This document shows, piece after piece, positions 26,837 to 35,203 of a stretch of DNA of 42,645 nucleotides. The notes under the pieces are model-generated. The model did not search any database and was not told the origin of the DNA. It saw only the letters and a program-made list of their open reading frames with translations. The position numbers and the translations under genes were made by a program. Positions within the stretch are counted from its first letter, which is position 1. Each line of letters opens with the position of its first letter. Source of the DNA: JBQTIQ01 sp052387955 (GTDB taxonomy: Bacteria; Actinomycetota; Acidimicrobiia; Acidimicrobiales; JACDCH01); assembly GCA_052387955.1 (NCBI GenBank), contig JBQTIQ010000027.1, forward strand, positions 1 through 42,645, written 5' to 3'.

Positions 26837-28237
26837 ATGTCGACGCGGTCGTCGGCGCCTCCCGCCATCGTCTCGGAAGGCCAGGCCGCGTCACCACCCC
26901 CCGGCGGTCCGGGCGCGGCCGTGGCTGCCGACCCCGAAGCCCTCGCCGCCCTCGGCTACAGCACCGCCGAACGATCCGAGGCGATGCACGCCGCCGCCCG
27001 GGCGCTCGTCGCCGCCAACCCGGCACCGGGCCGCCCCGACGTCGAGGTGGCTTTGTTCGCCCGCTTCGTCCTCGAAGCCAGCGAACGGCTGACGGCACTC
27101 GACCGATGGGGAGCCGGAGTAGGCGCGGCCATCGCCCAGGCCGGCGGGGCGTCTGCACCGTCGTGCCCGCTCACTGCGGCGCCGCTGGCGACCGCGGGCC
27201 CAGGCCGCTTCGCCTCCGGCGCCACCGACGTCTCCCGGGCGGGAGGTGGGCCGGCCTGGGCTCCGCCGCCGAGACCGGTCACCGCCGGTCCCGACCGGTC
27301 CACTCCCTCCAACGCCCTTCCCGTCGGCGTGGCGGTCGTCTTCGGTGACCCCACCACCGCCGAGCACATCGCGGTCGTGGTACCCGAAGTTGGCACCGAC
27401 ACGGTGCGGGCCGACGCCCAGCGCCTCTACGCCGCGGCCGAGGCCCTCGATCCCGGGGCGGTGGCGGTGCTGGCGTGGACCGGCCACGAGCGTCCCGGTT
27501 TCCTCGATTCCCTCGCCCCGGCTGCCGCCGGGAGCGGCAGCCAGGAGCTCGCCAGCTTCGTCACCGCCATGGACCATCGACCCGATGCGACGACGACGGT
27601 CGTCGGCCACGGTCACGGGTCGGTGACTGCGGCCCAGGCCCTCGGCAACGGGATGGCCGTAGACGACGTGGTGGTCCTCGGGAGCCCGGGGCTCGGGGTG
27701 GGGTCGATCGACGACCTTCCCCTCCACGGCGCCGAGCTCTACGCCGCCCGTGCACCGCTCGACGCCGTGGCCCTGAGCGAGACCTTCGGGCGCGACCCGA
27801 CCGACCCCCGGTTCGGTGCCACCCGCCTGTCCACCGGCGACGCGGGCGACGCCGTCGGCCACGGCTCGTACCTCGACGCCGGATCGGTCGCGCTGGCCAA
27901 CGTCGCCGCTGTCGTCGTCGGCCAGGACAACCGTCTCCAGACCCGGGTGCCGTCGGCGGCGGAACGGGCTGCCGGCGCCGTCGACGACCTGTGGCGGCGC
28001 AGCGTGGGTTCCGCCGTCGACGGCCGCCAGGCTGCCGTCAGCCGAGCAGCCCGAGTGGCGCGGGACTTCGTCGAGCGCCTGCCGGGGCCCTTGGCGCCGG
28101 CGCTCGGCCTCGCCGTCGGCGCCGGGACGACGGCCCTCGACGGGGCCAACCGGGTGATCGACACCGTGCAGCGAGTGGCGAGCCCCGACTTCGTCACCGA
28201 CCTCGCCGGCGACGTGATCGCCCTGCTCCCCAGATGA
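26804..28237 (+). CDS. DUF1023-type alpha/beta hydrolase, nucleophile apparently lost
   Basis: The C-terminal two thirds match the DUF1023 alpha/beta-hydrolase family common near type VII genes: VAVLAWTGHERPGFLDSL, ELASFVTAMDH, VDDVVVLGSPGLGV, ELYAARAPLDAVA, GRDPTDPRFGATRL and a GHGSYLDAGSVALANVA ending. The nucleophile elbow, usually GHSYGS, reads GHGHGS (TTTVVGHGHGSVTAAQAL), so the catalytic Ser is Gly. The N-terminal 170 residues include a helical segment (STAERSEAMHAAARALVA). There is no signal peptide. It is divergent from the ATPase gene. The start is uncertain: ATG 26804, 26816 or 26837; the first overlaps the palindrome, and the last would leave a promoter region. Confidence 0.8.
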   Translation: MLKTMETGLQTMSTRSSAPPAIVSEGQAASPPPGGPGAAVAADPEALAALGYSTAERSEAMHAAARALVAANPAPGRPDVEVALFARFVLEASERLTALDRWGAGVGAAIAQAGGASAPSCPLTAAPLATAGPGRFASGATDVSRAGGGPAWAPPPRPVTAGPDRSTPSNALPVGVAVVFGDPTTAEHIAVVVPEVGTDTVRADAQRLYAAAEALDPGAVAVLAWTGHERPGFLDSLAPAAAGSGSQELASFVTAMDHRPDATTTVVGHGHGSVTAAQALGNGMAVDDVVVLGSPGLGVGSIDDLPLHGAELYAARAPLDAVALSETFGRDPTDPRFGATRLSTGDAGDAVGHGSYLDAGSVALANVAAVVVGQDNRLQTRVPSAAERAAGAVDDLWRRSVGSAVDGRQAAVSRAARVARDFVERLPGPLAPALGLAVGAGTTALDGANRVIDTVQRVASPDFVTDLAGDVIALLPR

Positions 28238-28379
28238 TCCCGGCGATCGAGGTCCGACACCACCCTCCTCGTGGTCGCGCTGGCCGAGAGTGCAAGCAGC
28301 GGCCACGCTCTGCCCTGCCGTTCGTCATCTCGACCAGGATGACCGCAGCGTCAATGCTCCCGGCGAAAGGATTCACACC

Positions 28380-28889
28380 ATGGATGCTTCGACCAGCTCG
28401 ACGGCGCCGCCGTCGGCCGGCAACGATCGAACGGCGCCCGAGCTCGACGTCACCGCTTGGTTCAACACCGACAGCGCGCCGACGCTCGCCGGGCTTCGGG
28501 GGAACGTGGTCGCGCTGCACGCCTTCCAGATGCTGTGCCCCGGCTGCGTGCTCCACGGGACCCCGCTGGCCCAGCGCCTGCACGACGTCTTCGGCGCTGT
28601 CGGCCTGACCGTGATCGGGCTCCACACGGTCTTCGAGCACCACGAGGCCATGACCGACGTTTCCCTCGCCGCCCACCTCCACGAGTTCCGCATCACCATG
28701 CCGGTGGCCGTCGACCGCCACGACGGACCGGAGCGCATCCCGGCGACGATGCGCGCCTACGGCATGCGGGGCACGCCGTCCCTCGTCCTCATCGACCGGT
28801 CGGGCTCGCAGCGCCACCACTACTTCGGGAAGGTCGACGAGCTCGTGCTGGGCCGCCACATCGGCACCCTCCTGGACGAAGCGGGGTAG
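28380..28889 (+). CDS. Thioredoxin-fold redoxin (AhpC/TlpA-like)
   Basis: 169 residues. Thioredoxin-like fold with a CPGC active site in HAFQMLCPGCVLHGTPLA, then GLTVIGLHTVFEHHEAM, a middle segment VAVDRHDG, and the cis-Pro region YGMRGTPSLVLIDRSG. It has no signal peptide or membrane helix, so it is probably a cytoplasmic thiol oxidoreductase or peroxiredoxin. The start is ATG 28380, preceded by AAAGGA at good spacing; the frame is open further upstream but without a better site. The 142-base gap before it shows no other gene. It converges on pyk with a repeat between. Confidence 0.85.
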   Translation: MDASTSSTAPPSAGNDRTAPELDVTAWFNTDSAPTLAGLRGNVVALHAFQMLCPGCVLHGTPLAQRLHDVFGAVGLTVIGLHTVFEHHEAMTDVSLAAHLHEFRITMPVAVDRHDGPERIPATMRAYGMRGTPSLVLIDRSGSQRHHYFGKVDELVLGRHIGTLLDEAG

Positions 28890-28900
28890 CGGCGACAGCC

Positions 28901-29024
28901 AGCTGGGGGGCTGCGCCCCCCCGGCCCCCATCGCCGCCCGGCTCCGTGGCGGTCGCTCGGTCGGCATCTGCTCGGTCCCGGGACCTGTCACAACGTCAGG
29001 CCTCTCGGGACCGAGCAGATCTAG
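28901..29024. repeat. Repeat family C, copy 1 (pyk 3' end)
   Basis: A 124-base element. The left half has the perfect hairpin GGGGGGC-TGC-GCCCCCC and the module shared with family B. The right half has 15-bp arms ATCTGCTCGGTCCCG (28966-28980) and CGGGACCGAGCAGAT (29006-29020) around an inner CCTG...CAGG stem. The right end is CTAG (29021-29024), which contains the pyk stop codon. The left end reads CCAG rather than CTAG. Confidence 0.9.
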
Positions 29025-30466
29025 CGCACGCGGACGAGGCGCAGGGTGTCGGTGGCGGGCTGGGGCTCGGTGGGTGAGCCGGCGAGGACGGCGGCGACGT
29101 CCCCGGCTCGGGCGTAGCCGGCGTCGACGGCCGCTTGGACCGCCCACCACACGATGTCGTCGGTGCTGTCCGACTCGCCGACGACCAGCACGTCGACGCC
29201 CCAGCTCATCGTGAGCTGACGGGCCGTGCGCTCCGACGGGGTGGCGGCCACGATGGGGATCTCGGGCCGGAACCGGGCGATCGAACGGGCGGTGGTGCCC
29301 GAGCGGGTGCAGGCGATGATGACCGACGCACTGTTCTCGGCCGCGGCCCGCCACGCCGCCGCCGTCGTGGCCGCGGTGATCCCCTCGGGCGAACCCCGGC
29401 CGCCGGTGATCTCCTGGGCGCCGAGGCCGCTTCCCCACCCGTGGTAGTCGAACTCCTGCTCGGCCCGGCGGGCGATGCGGGCCATGGTTTCCACCACGCC
29501 GACGGGGTCGTGGCCGATGGCGGTCTCGGCCGAGAGCATCACGGCGCTGGTGCCGTCGAGCACGGCGTTGGCCACGTCGGTCACCTCGGCCCGGGTGGGC
29601 GCGACCGATGACACCATCGATTCGAGCATCTGGGTGGCGGTGATGACCGGGCGCCCGTAGCGCACTCCGGCCCGGATGATCTGCTTCTGGATATGGGGCA
29701 CCTCCTCCAGCGGGAGGCGCACGCCGAGGTCACCGCGAGCGACCATGACGGCGTCGGCCACCGCCAGGACCCGGTCGAGATCGGCCACCGCCTCCGGGGT
29801 CTCGATCTTGGCCACCAGCATCGGCGGGTCGGCGCCGGCCGCGGCCCGAACCTGTTCGAGGTCCTCGGCCGAACGCACGAACGACACCGCCACGGCGTCG
29901 ACGTCCGCGGCCACCAGCGCCTCCAGGCGCTCGAGGTCCAACACCGTCGGGCTGCGCATCGCCACCCGTCCCCCTGGCACCGTGATGCCGGGGCGGCCCA
30001 TCACCCGACCGCCGCTGCGGACCTCGGCCACCGCCTCGTCGGCAACGGTCTCGGTCACGACGAGGGCGATCCCGCCGTCCCCGATCGCCACCCGATCGCC
30101 GGGCTCGAGGCTCGCCACCACACCCTCGTCGACGACCGCCACCCGGTCGGACGCCGACGTCGACCCGTCGCCGGCCTGCACCAACCTCACCACGGAGCCG
30201 GCGACGAGCACGACGCCGCCGTCCGGGAAGGAGGCGGCGCGCACCTTGGGGCCGGGCAGGTCGGCCATCACCCCCATCCCGGGGACCTCCACCCTGACCC
30301 GGCGGATCCTCTCGAGGGCATCGTCGAGGGTCCCGTGGGCCAAGGGGACCCGGGCCACGTCGGCGCCGGCCGCCACCATCGCCCGTAGGACGTCGGGACG
30401 GTCAGAGGCCGGCCCGAGCGTGGCCACGATCTTGGTCCGGCGCCCACCCACCACTCGCCGCGTCAT
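29021..30466 (-). CDS. pyk: Pyruvate kinase, atypical
   Basis: Final ATP-making step of glycolysis. TIM-barrel catalytic residues are kept: MLVAKIETPEAV (catalytic Lys and metal-binding Glu), VMVARGDLGV (metal Asp), VITATQMLESM (Thr), and the C-terminal domain TRSGTTARSIARFRPEIPI. The N-terminal cation site is unusual. RVPLAHG replaces the canonical RxNFSHG, so the monovalent-cation ligands Asn and Ser are Pro and Ala, and DLPGPKVR has Lys in the position that marks potassium-independent enzymes. It is 481 residues from ATG 30466; an open frame extends upstream but is antisense to the next gene. The stop TAG lies in a repeat element. Confidence 0.92.
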   Translation of the reverse strand: MTRRVVGGRRTKIVATLGPASDRPDVLRAMVAAGADVARVPLAHGTLDDALERIRRVRVEVPGMGVMADLPGPKVRAASFPDGGVVLVAGSVVRLVQAGDGSTSASDRVAVVDEGVVASLEPGDRVAIGDGGIALVVTETVADEAVAEVRSGGRVMGRPGITVPGGRVAMRSPTVLDLERLEALVAADVDAVAVSFVRSAEDLEQVRAAAGADPPMLVAKIETPEAVADLDRVLAVADAVMVARGDLGVRLPLEEVPHIQKQIIRAGVRYGRPVITATQMLESMVSSVAPTRAEVTDVANAVLDGTSAVMLSAETAIGHDPVGVVETMARIARRAEQEFDYHGWGSGLGAQEITGGRGSPEGITAATTAAAWRAAAENSASVIIACTRSGTTARSIARFRPEIPIVAATPSERTARQLTMSWGVDVLVVGESDSTDDIVWWAVQAAVDAGYARAGDVAAVLAGSPTEPQPATDTLRLVRVR

Positions 30467-30580
30467 GCGCGGCCCACCGTAGCGAACCGCCGGCCCGCGC
30501 CTCCCCGGCAGAAGTGAAGGTTCGGAGAACGGTCCGGCTCCGACCCCCGCAGTTGGGCCGGTGTTGGCCATGCTGTTGCC

Positions 30581-32167
30581 GTGCACGAAAAGGCGAGCCC
30601 GACGCCTCGCTCGGTCCGCCTCCAGGAGCGCCTGGCAGGGGTACTGGCCGCCGTCGTCGCCCTGTCGGTGACCACCCTCGTCGACGCCGTCTCCGACACC
30701 GTCCCGTCGCTGGTGAGCACCGTCGCCCAGGCCGTCATCCGGGTGGTCCCGGGGGTGTTGAGCCGCTTCGCCATCGAGGCCGTGGGCACCGCCGACAAGC
30801 CGCTCCTGGTGATCGGGACGGTCGTGGTGTCCCTGCTGATCGGGGGGGCGCTGGGCCCCGCCGCCCGCCGCCGGCCGTGGCTCGGCCCAGTCGTCTTCGC
30901 CTTGTTCGGGCTGGTCGGCGTCGTCAGCGCCGCCAGCCTGGTCGGCGTCTCGGTACTGGGAGCGGCGGTGGGCGCGGCGTTCGGTGCCGCCGCCGGTGCC
31001 TTCGCCCTGCGGGCCCTGCTGCGCGCCCTCGACGCCGACATCGCCCGCCGGCGGGCCGAGGCGTCGGACGGCCCGAGCTACCGGCTGCCAGGGTCGGCCG
31101 TGAGCCGACGACGGTTCCTCACCGTCGGCTCGGCCGCCACCGGCGGCGTGGTGGTGGCCATGACGACGGGTTGGGGGCTGCGGCGCCAGAGCATGGCCGA
31201 AGCCCAACGGGCGCTGGTCCAGCTGCCGACGGTCACCGGCGGGGCCGCGACGCCGGCGTCGGGCACCGCCGGCCTCGACATCGCCGGCATCAGCCCGCTC
31301 GTCACCCCCAACCGGATCTTCTATCGGATCGACGAAGCCCTCGTCGTCCCCTCGGTGGACGTCACCCGGTGGCGCCTCGAGCTCACCGGCATGGTCGACC
31401 GTCCGTTCGAGCTGACCTACGACGAGCTGTTGGGCCTGCCGATGGTCGAACGGCCGATCACGCTCTCGTGCGTTTCGAACGAGGTCGGCGGCCGCCTGGT
31501 GGGTACCGCCGTGTGGCAGGGCGTGCCGTTGCGCGACCTGCTCGACCGGGCCGGGGTGCAACCGGGCGCCGCTCAACTGGTGGGCCGCTCGGTCGACGGC
31601 TTCACCGTCGGCTTCCCCACCGCAGCGGCGCTCGACGGCCGCGACGCGCTGGTGGCGGTGGGCATGAACGGCGAGCCCCTGCCCCTCGACCACGGGTTCC
31701 CGGCCCGGCTGGTGGTGCCCGGCCTCTACGGCTACGTGTCAGCCACCAAGTGGCTGAAGGAGATCGAGCTCACCACCTGGGAGGCGTTCGACGCCTACTG
31801 GGTCGAGCGCAACTGGGCCGAGCTCGGCCCGGTGAAGGTGCAGTCGCGCATCGACGTCCCCCGTGACTACGGTCGGGCCCAGGCCGGCCGGCAGGCGATC
31901 GCCGGGGTGGCGTGGGCACCCAACCGCGGCATCGCCCGGGTCGAGGTCAGCGTCGACGGCGGCGCCTGGCAGACCGCCCGGCTGGGCCAGGAGCTGGCCG
32001 ACGACGCCTGGCGGCAGTGGGCGCTCGACTGGGACGCGACCCCCGGCAACCACACGGTCACGGTGCGGGCGACGACCGCCGACGGCGAAGTCCAGACCGA
32101 AGTCAAGCGATCACCGTTCCCGGACGGCGCCACCGGCCACCACACCATCGACGTCCGGGTCGTCTGA
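30581..32167 (+). CDS. Membrane-anchored molybdopterin-dependent oxidoreductase (sulfite oxidase fold)
   Basis: 528 residues. Four N-terminal hydrophobic helices (about 18-38, 66-86, 95-116, 120-145) precede a Tat-like SRRRFLTVGSAATGG segment (about 167-190), which would place the catalytic domain outside the membrane. The catalytic domain matches the sulfite-oxidase/YedY type: VTRWRLELTGMVDRPFELTY, the molybdenum-ligating Cys in TLSCVSNEVGG, LDHGFPARLVVPGLYGYVSA, KWLKEIELT, and a C-terminal Mo-co dimerisation domain with GIARVEVSVDGGAW and HTVTVRATTADG. The substrate is unknown. The start GTG 30581 is by frame. It is divergent from pyk across a 114-base gap. Confidence 0.88.
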   Translation: MHEKASPTPRSVRLQERLAGVLAAVVALSVTTLVDAVSDTVPSLVSTVAQAVIRVVPGVLSRFAIEAVGTADKPLLVIGTVVVSLLIGGALGPAARRRPWLGPVVFALFGLVGVVSAASLVGVSVLGAAVGAAFGAAAGAFALRALLRALDADIARRRAEASDGPSYRLPGSAVSRRRFLTVGSAATGGVVVAMTTGWGLRRQSMAEAQRALVQLPTVTGGAATPASGTAGLDIAGISPLVTPNRIFYRIDEALVVPSVDVTRWRLELTGMVDRPFELTYDELLGLPMVERPITLSCVSNEVGGRLVGTAVWQGVPLRDLLDRAGVQPGAAQLVGRSVDGFTVGFPTAAALDGRDALVAVGMNGEPLPLDHGFPARLVVPGLYGYVSATKWLKEIELTTWEAFDAYWVERNWAELGPVKVQSRIDVPRDYGRAQAGRQAIAGVAWAPNRGIARVEVSVDGGAWQTARLGQELADDAWRQWALDWDATPGNHTVTVRATTADGEVQTEVKRSPFPDGATGHHTIDVRVV

Positions 32168-32258
32168 CCGGACGGGCTCGCGGCGAGGGAGCGGTCCTTC
32201 CTCCTCGTGACCCGGATGCACCGGCGGTGTGGCCCTCAGCTGTCGCCCACCCGGCGCG

Positions 32259-32385
32259 CTAGCTGGGGGGCTGCGCCCCCCCGGCCCCCATCGCCGCCCG
32301 GCTCCCTGGCGGTCGCTCGGCCGGCATCTGCTCGGTCCCGGGACTTGTCACAACGTCAAGCCTTCTCGGGACCGAGCAGATCTAG
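32259..32385. repeat. Repeat family C, copy 2
   Basis: A 127-base element flanked by CTAG on both sides (32259-32262 and 32382-32385), same orientation as copy 1. The 15-bp arms lie at 32326-32340 and 32367-32381, with an inner CTTG...CAAG stem. The right CTAG holds the stop codon of the CxxC protein gene. It lies between two convergent genes. Confidence 0.9.
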
Positions 32386-32630
32386 CCGGGGTCCTCTCCG
32401 ACCTCGCGTAGGGCCGTCGCCAGCGCGGCGCGCAGCCTGCGGGCGGTCGCCGGCGACAGGTGCAGTGCGGCGCCGGCGCCGGCCCGGCCGACCTCCTCCA
32501 CGAGGAGCTCGACCCGCAGGTCTTCGCACGCCGGGCAGTCGTCGAGGACGTGCACGGACCAGGCCATCGTCGGGAACTCGACGTCGTCACCGGCGTGGTC
32601 GTCGAAGGCGAAGTCGATGGACTGCTTCAC
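32382..32630 (-). CDS. Small CxxC protein of unknown function
   Basis: An 82-residue protein beginning VKQSIDFAFDDHAGDDVEFP, with a CPAC motif (DDCPACEDLRVELLVEE) and a helical, Arg-rich end LSPATARRLRAALATALREV. Only one Cys pair is present, so it could be a redox motif or one half of a metal site. The start at GTG 32630 (or 32633) is chosen because the sequence upstream loses protein character and overlaps the divergent gene's leader. I do not recognise a family. Its TAG stop lies in the CTAG of the adjacent repeat element. Confidence 0.6.
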   Translation of the reverse strand: MKQSIDFAFDDHAGDDVEFPTMAWSVHVLDDCPACEDLRVELLVEEVGRAGAGAALHLSPATARRLRAALATALREVGEDPG

Positions 32631-32703
32631 CACCGGAGTGAACCACGGCCGGGCCGCCGCCGGCGAGACCGCCACGAGTCCGCCCGTGGGCGAAGCTACC
32701 GGC

Positions 32704-33768
32704 GTGCGCGGCCTACGGAATGCCCCGGTCTCGCTACTGATCGTGCTGGCCGTCGCGGTGGTGCCGGCGACGGTCGCCGCCCAGGCGCCGGACGGGCCCC
32801 TGTGCCGCCTGGCCGACGACCGCATCGACGAGGCCAGTGGGCTGGCCCGTTCGGGCGACGACGGTGTCGTGTGGCTGCACAACGACTCCGGTGACCGTCC
32901 TCGGTTCTTCGGCGTCGACGTCGCCACCTGCGCCACCACCGCCACCTACCTGGTCACCGATGCGGACGCCGTCGACTGGGAGGACGCCACCGCCGGCACC
33001 GCGCCCGACGGTGCCGCGGTGCTGTGGTTCGGCGACATCGGCGACAACGCGGCCCAGCGCCCCGGTGTCACCGTCTACGAGGTGCCCGAGCCGGCATCCC
33101 GCCCGGCCGACCCCACCGCCGAGACGCCGGTCGCGGTGCGCGCCCGCTACGACATCACCTACCAGGACGGGCCCCACGACGCCGAGACGCTGGTGTGGGA
33201 CCCCCGTTCGGCTCGCCTCGCCATCGTCACCAAGGCCATCGACGGGCCGTCGGGTATCTACCCGTTCCCGCTAACGGGGGGAGGACCGGTGGTGGCCGCC
33301 CGGAGCGCCGACCTCGACGTCGGTGCGCTCGGCGGCCTGGTCGGAGCGTTCGATGGCCAGCTCACCGGCGGAGACATCTCGCCCGACGGCAGCCGTCTCG
33401 TCCTGCGCACCTACCTGTCGGTGTACGAGTGGGCCGAGGACGACCCGGCTCGCTCCGTGCTCGACGCCCCGGGCCAGGGCCCGGCAATGCCGGTGGCGGC
33501 GCCGGCGACGGGCCAGGGCGAGGCCATCGGCTACGCCGGCGACGGTGCCGCCGTGTACATCACCAGCGAAGGGGCCGGAGCGCCGCTCTACCGGGTGGCG
33601 GTCGGCGGCGAGGCTCCAGCGCCGGCGCCGCCCCCCGTGCCTCCGACCGGCGGCGACGAAGCCGGCGCCGACAACGGCGTCGCGCCGTGGGTCTGGGTGG
33701 CCCTATCGGCCGGCGCCGGGACGTTCGCCGCCGCCTCGATCGCGGCGCGGCGGCGACGCCGGCGCTGA
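32704..33768 (+). CDS. Exported, surface-anchored protein of probable beta-propeller type
   Basis: 354 residues from GTG 32704. An N-terminal signal peptide (PVSLLIVLAVAVVPATVAAQ) and a C-terminal anchor (Pro-rich linker PAPAPPPVPPTGG, a hydrophobic helix VWVALSAGAGTFAAASIA, then a run of Arg) make it a cell-surface protein. The body has repeated strand-like units with aspartates (IDEASGLARSGDDGVVWLHN, WFGDIGDNAAQRPGVTVYEV, AETLVWDPRSARLAIVTKA, GGDISPDGSRLVLRTYLSVY, GQGEAIGYAGDGAAVYITSE), typical of a beta-propeller. Ligand or activity is unknown. The reading frame is open further upstream but would overlap the divergent CxxC gene. Confidence 0.75.
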   Translation: MRGLRNAPVSLLIVLAVAVVPATVAAQAPDGPLCRLADDRIDEASGLARSGDDGVVWLHNDSGDRPRFFGVDVATCATTATYLVTDADAVDWEDATAGTAPDGAAVLWFGDIGDNAAQRPGVTVYEVPEPASRPADPTAETPVAVRARYDITYQDGPHDAETLVWDPRSARLAIVTKAIDGPSGIYPFPLTGGGPVVAARSADLDVGALGGLVGAFDGQLTGGDISPDGSRLVLRTYLSVYEWAEDDPARSVLDAPGQGPAMPVAAPATGQGEAIGYAGDGAAVYITSEGAGAPLYRVAVGGEAPAPAPPPVPPTGGDEAGADNGVAPWVWVALSAGAGTFAAASIAARRRRRR

Positions 33769-33974
33769 CCGTCAGCCGCCCGCTGCTTGGCGCCTGGCTC
33801 GAGGAAACAGACAGGGGTCCCCGGGGACCGCAACGCGGGTCGCGGCTGACGCTCACGACGATGTCGTCGCCGACTGCACGCTGGATCAGCCTGATCACCA
33901 ACAGGCCGGGCCTGACTCAACGACACCCGGTTCGCCAGCTCTTCCTCCCTGCGGAAACAGCCAGGCGACGTCAC
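33769..33974. other. Gene-free stretch
   Basis: About 200 bases after the exported protein gene with no credible reading frame, hairpin or repeat that I can see. Base composition begins to fall here towards the AT-richer methyltransferase patch. Confidence 0.5.
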
Positions 33975-34091
33975 TCAACGGGGCCGGGCGGTCGCTACTG
34001 CTTGCCGAACCTGATCCATCACACTTCGGACCTGGCCCATGGTTCGACGTTTGGCCGCGATGAGCTTGCGCTCGAGTTGGCTGACTTGCAT
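33975..34091 (-). CDS. Short frame after the broken methyltransferase (38 aa, doubtful)
   Basis: Starts at an ATG sharing one base with the methyltransferase stop (TGATG) and encodes MQVSQLERKLIAAKRRTMGQ followed by VRSVMDQVRQAVATARPR, a heptad-like, highly charged helix. It could be the opening of a further gene, truncated here, or a small coiled-coil protein. The overlap geometry is like that of real operon junctions in this window, but nothing else supports expression. Confidence 0.35.
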   Translation of the reverse strand: MQVSQLERKLIAAKRRTMGQVRSVMDQVRQAVATARPR

Positions 34092-34962
34092 CAGTAGACT
34101 CGGGTCGACGTTGTCAGAAGAACCCGACCGTGCGGCGAATCGAATCGCACCAGGTCCGGGCGACAGGCTGCCAAAGCGGCGTCGAAGGAAGACGCTTGTA
34201 GTGGTCGAGACTCAGCTCTACTTCGCGCTGCCGGCAATCGCTCTAACGTGCAGTAGAACTCGAACGAGCCCGGCTCAGTTGGGTAGAAGGAGCGAATACT
34301 GAAGGGGAGCAAGTCGAGTTCTGCCGAAGCCCGTATCAAGCCGACGAAGGACTCGGGCGTGAAAGTAGAGCAGTGTACGTCGATGTACTCCTCAGTATCG
34401 CGCTGAGCGAGACAACGCTCATACGCGAAGCGATTGGGATCCTCAACGTCGAGTCGCCGCAACGGCAGCGGATTGAGCCCGTCCCACAAGTCCGCAGCGT
34501 CTACCTCGCCAAGGTAGTTCGACTCGTGATCGAAGATCTGATGGAACGTAGGCTGGTCGATTGATCGCAGGTAGGCGTCCACCCACTGTCCCGGGACCGT
34601 CAGGGCACGCTTGGCATCGAAGCAATAGCGCTTGTCCGGAATGATCAGCGAGATCAGCCCACCGTCGGTCAGTATGTCGGCAATCTGCTGAAGCCAGCCG
34701 ATTGGGTTGGGTATATGTTCCACGACATGCGACGCCAGTAGAAAGTCAAACGGCGCATAGTACCTACGACATCGCTCAGCGTCTGGCCGGGACTCCAGAC
34801 GTAGTCCACCTCGACGATCTGGTCCATGTGAGCGGCCATGATTGCATCGGCGGCATACTTCTCGCGAAGCCCTTCCGCGCTGGCGTGATCGAGAAAGAAG
34901 ACATTCGGATGGTCGGGAGGCAGTCGGGGGTTGTGCAGGGCGCCGACCTCGATCCCGCGCAT
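34091..34962 (-). pseudogene. SAM-dependent methyltransferase, frameshifted
   Basis: The N-terminal part is in one frame (MRGIEVGALHNPRLPPDHPN, the SAM-binding GIEVGALHNP, then FLDHASAEGLREKYAAD and IVEVDYVWSPGQTLSDVVG). The continuation is in another frame (YYAPFDFLLASHVVEHIPNP, IGWLQQIADILTDGGLISLI, IPDKRYCFDAKR and on to the TGA at 34091). The switch occurs near 34765 and needs a -1 shift, so one base seems lost. Joined, the two parts make a typical Methyltransf_11-like enzyme of about 290 residues, of the type found in surface-polysaccharide clusters. Base composition is visibly lower in GC than both sides, suggesting transfer. A sequencing error cannot be excluded. Confidence 0.75.
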
Positions 34963-35203
34963 TTGGGAAAGGTCGATCGGGCCCAGGATCCGATCTTCTA
35001 CCGCCGGCCACTCGGTCGGCCCCCCCGGTCCTCACCTGGTCCGCTCCATATCCAGGACGATCATGTCCCACCCACGACGATGACCGGCCGATGTCGCGCC
35101 CGGGTAACCGTTGGCCCGCGGTACGGCGAAGCCCGGCACTCCGGCCATGCCGCACCCACCATCGGCGTACACGAGCACGAGGTGAGCGTTTCGGCTTCGG
35201 ACG
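34963..35203. other. Gene-free stretch between two methyltransferase genes
   Basis: About 240 bases without a convincing gene. Open frames here are shadows. It marks the upstream boundary of the lower-GC patch, since composition returns to normal towards 35100. Confidence 0.45.

Noticed and set aside
26804..28608. Other long frames overlapping the DUF1023 gene on both strands
   Set aside because: Shadows of the DUF1023 gene with no recognisable motifs.
30467..31693. Upstream extension of the pyk frame to 890 codons
   Set aside because: The extra part is antisense to the molybdopterin oxidoreductase and reads as His/Gly/Arg-rich low complexity. Pyk homology begins at ATG 30466.
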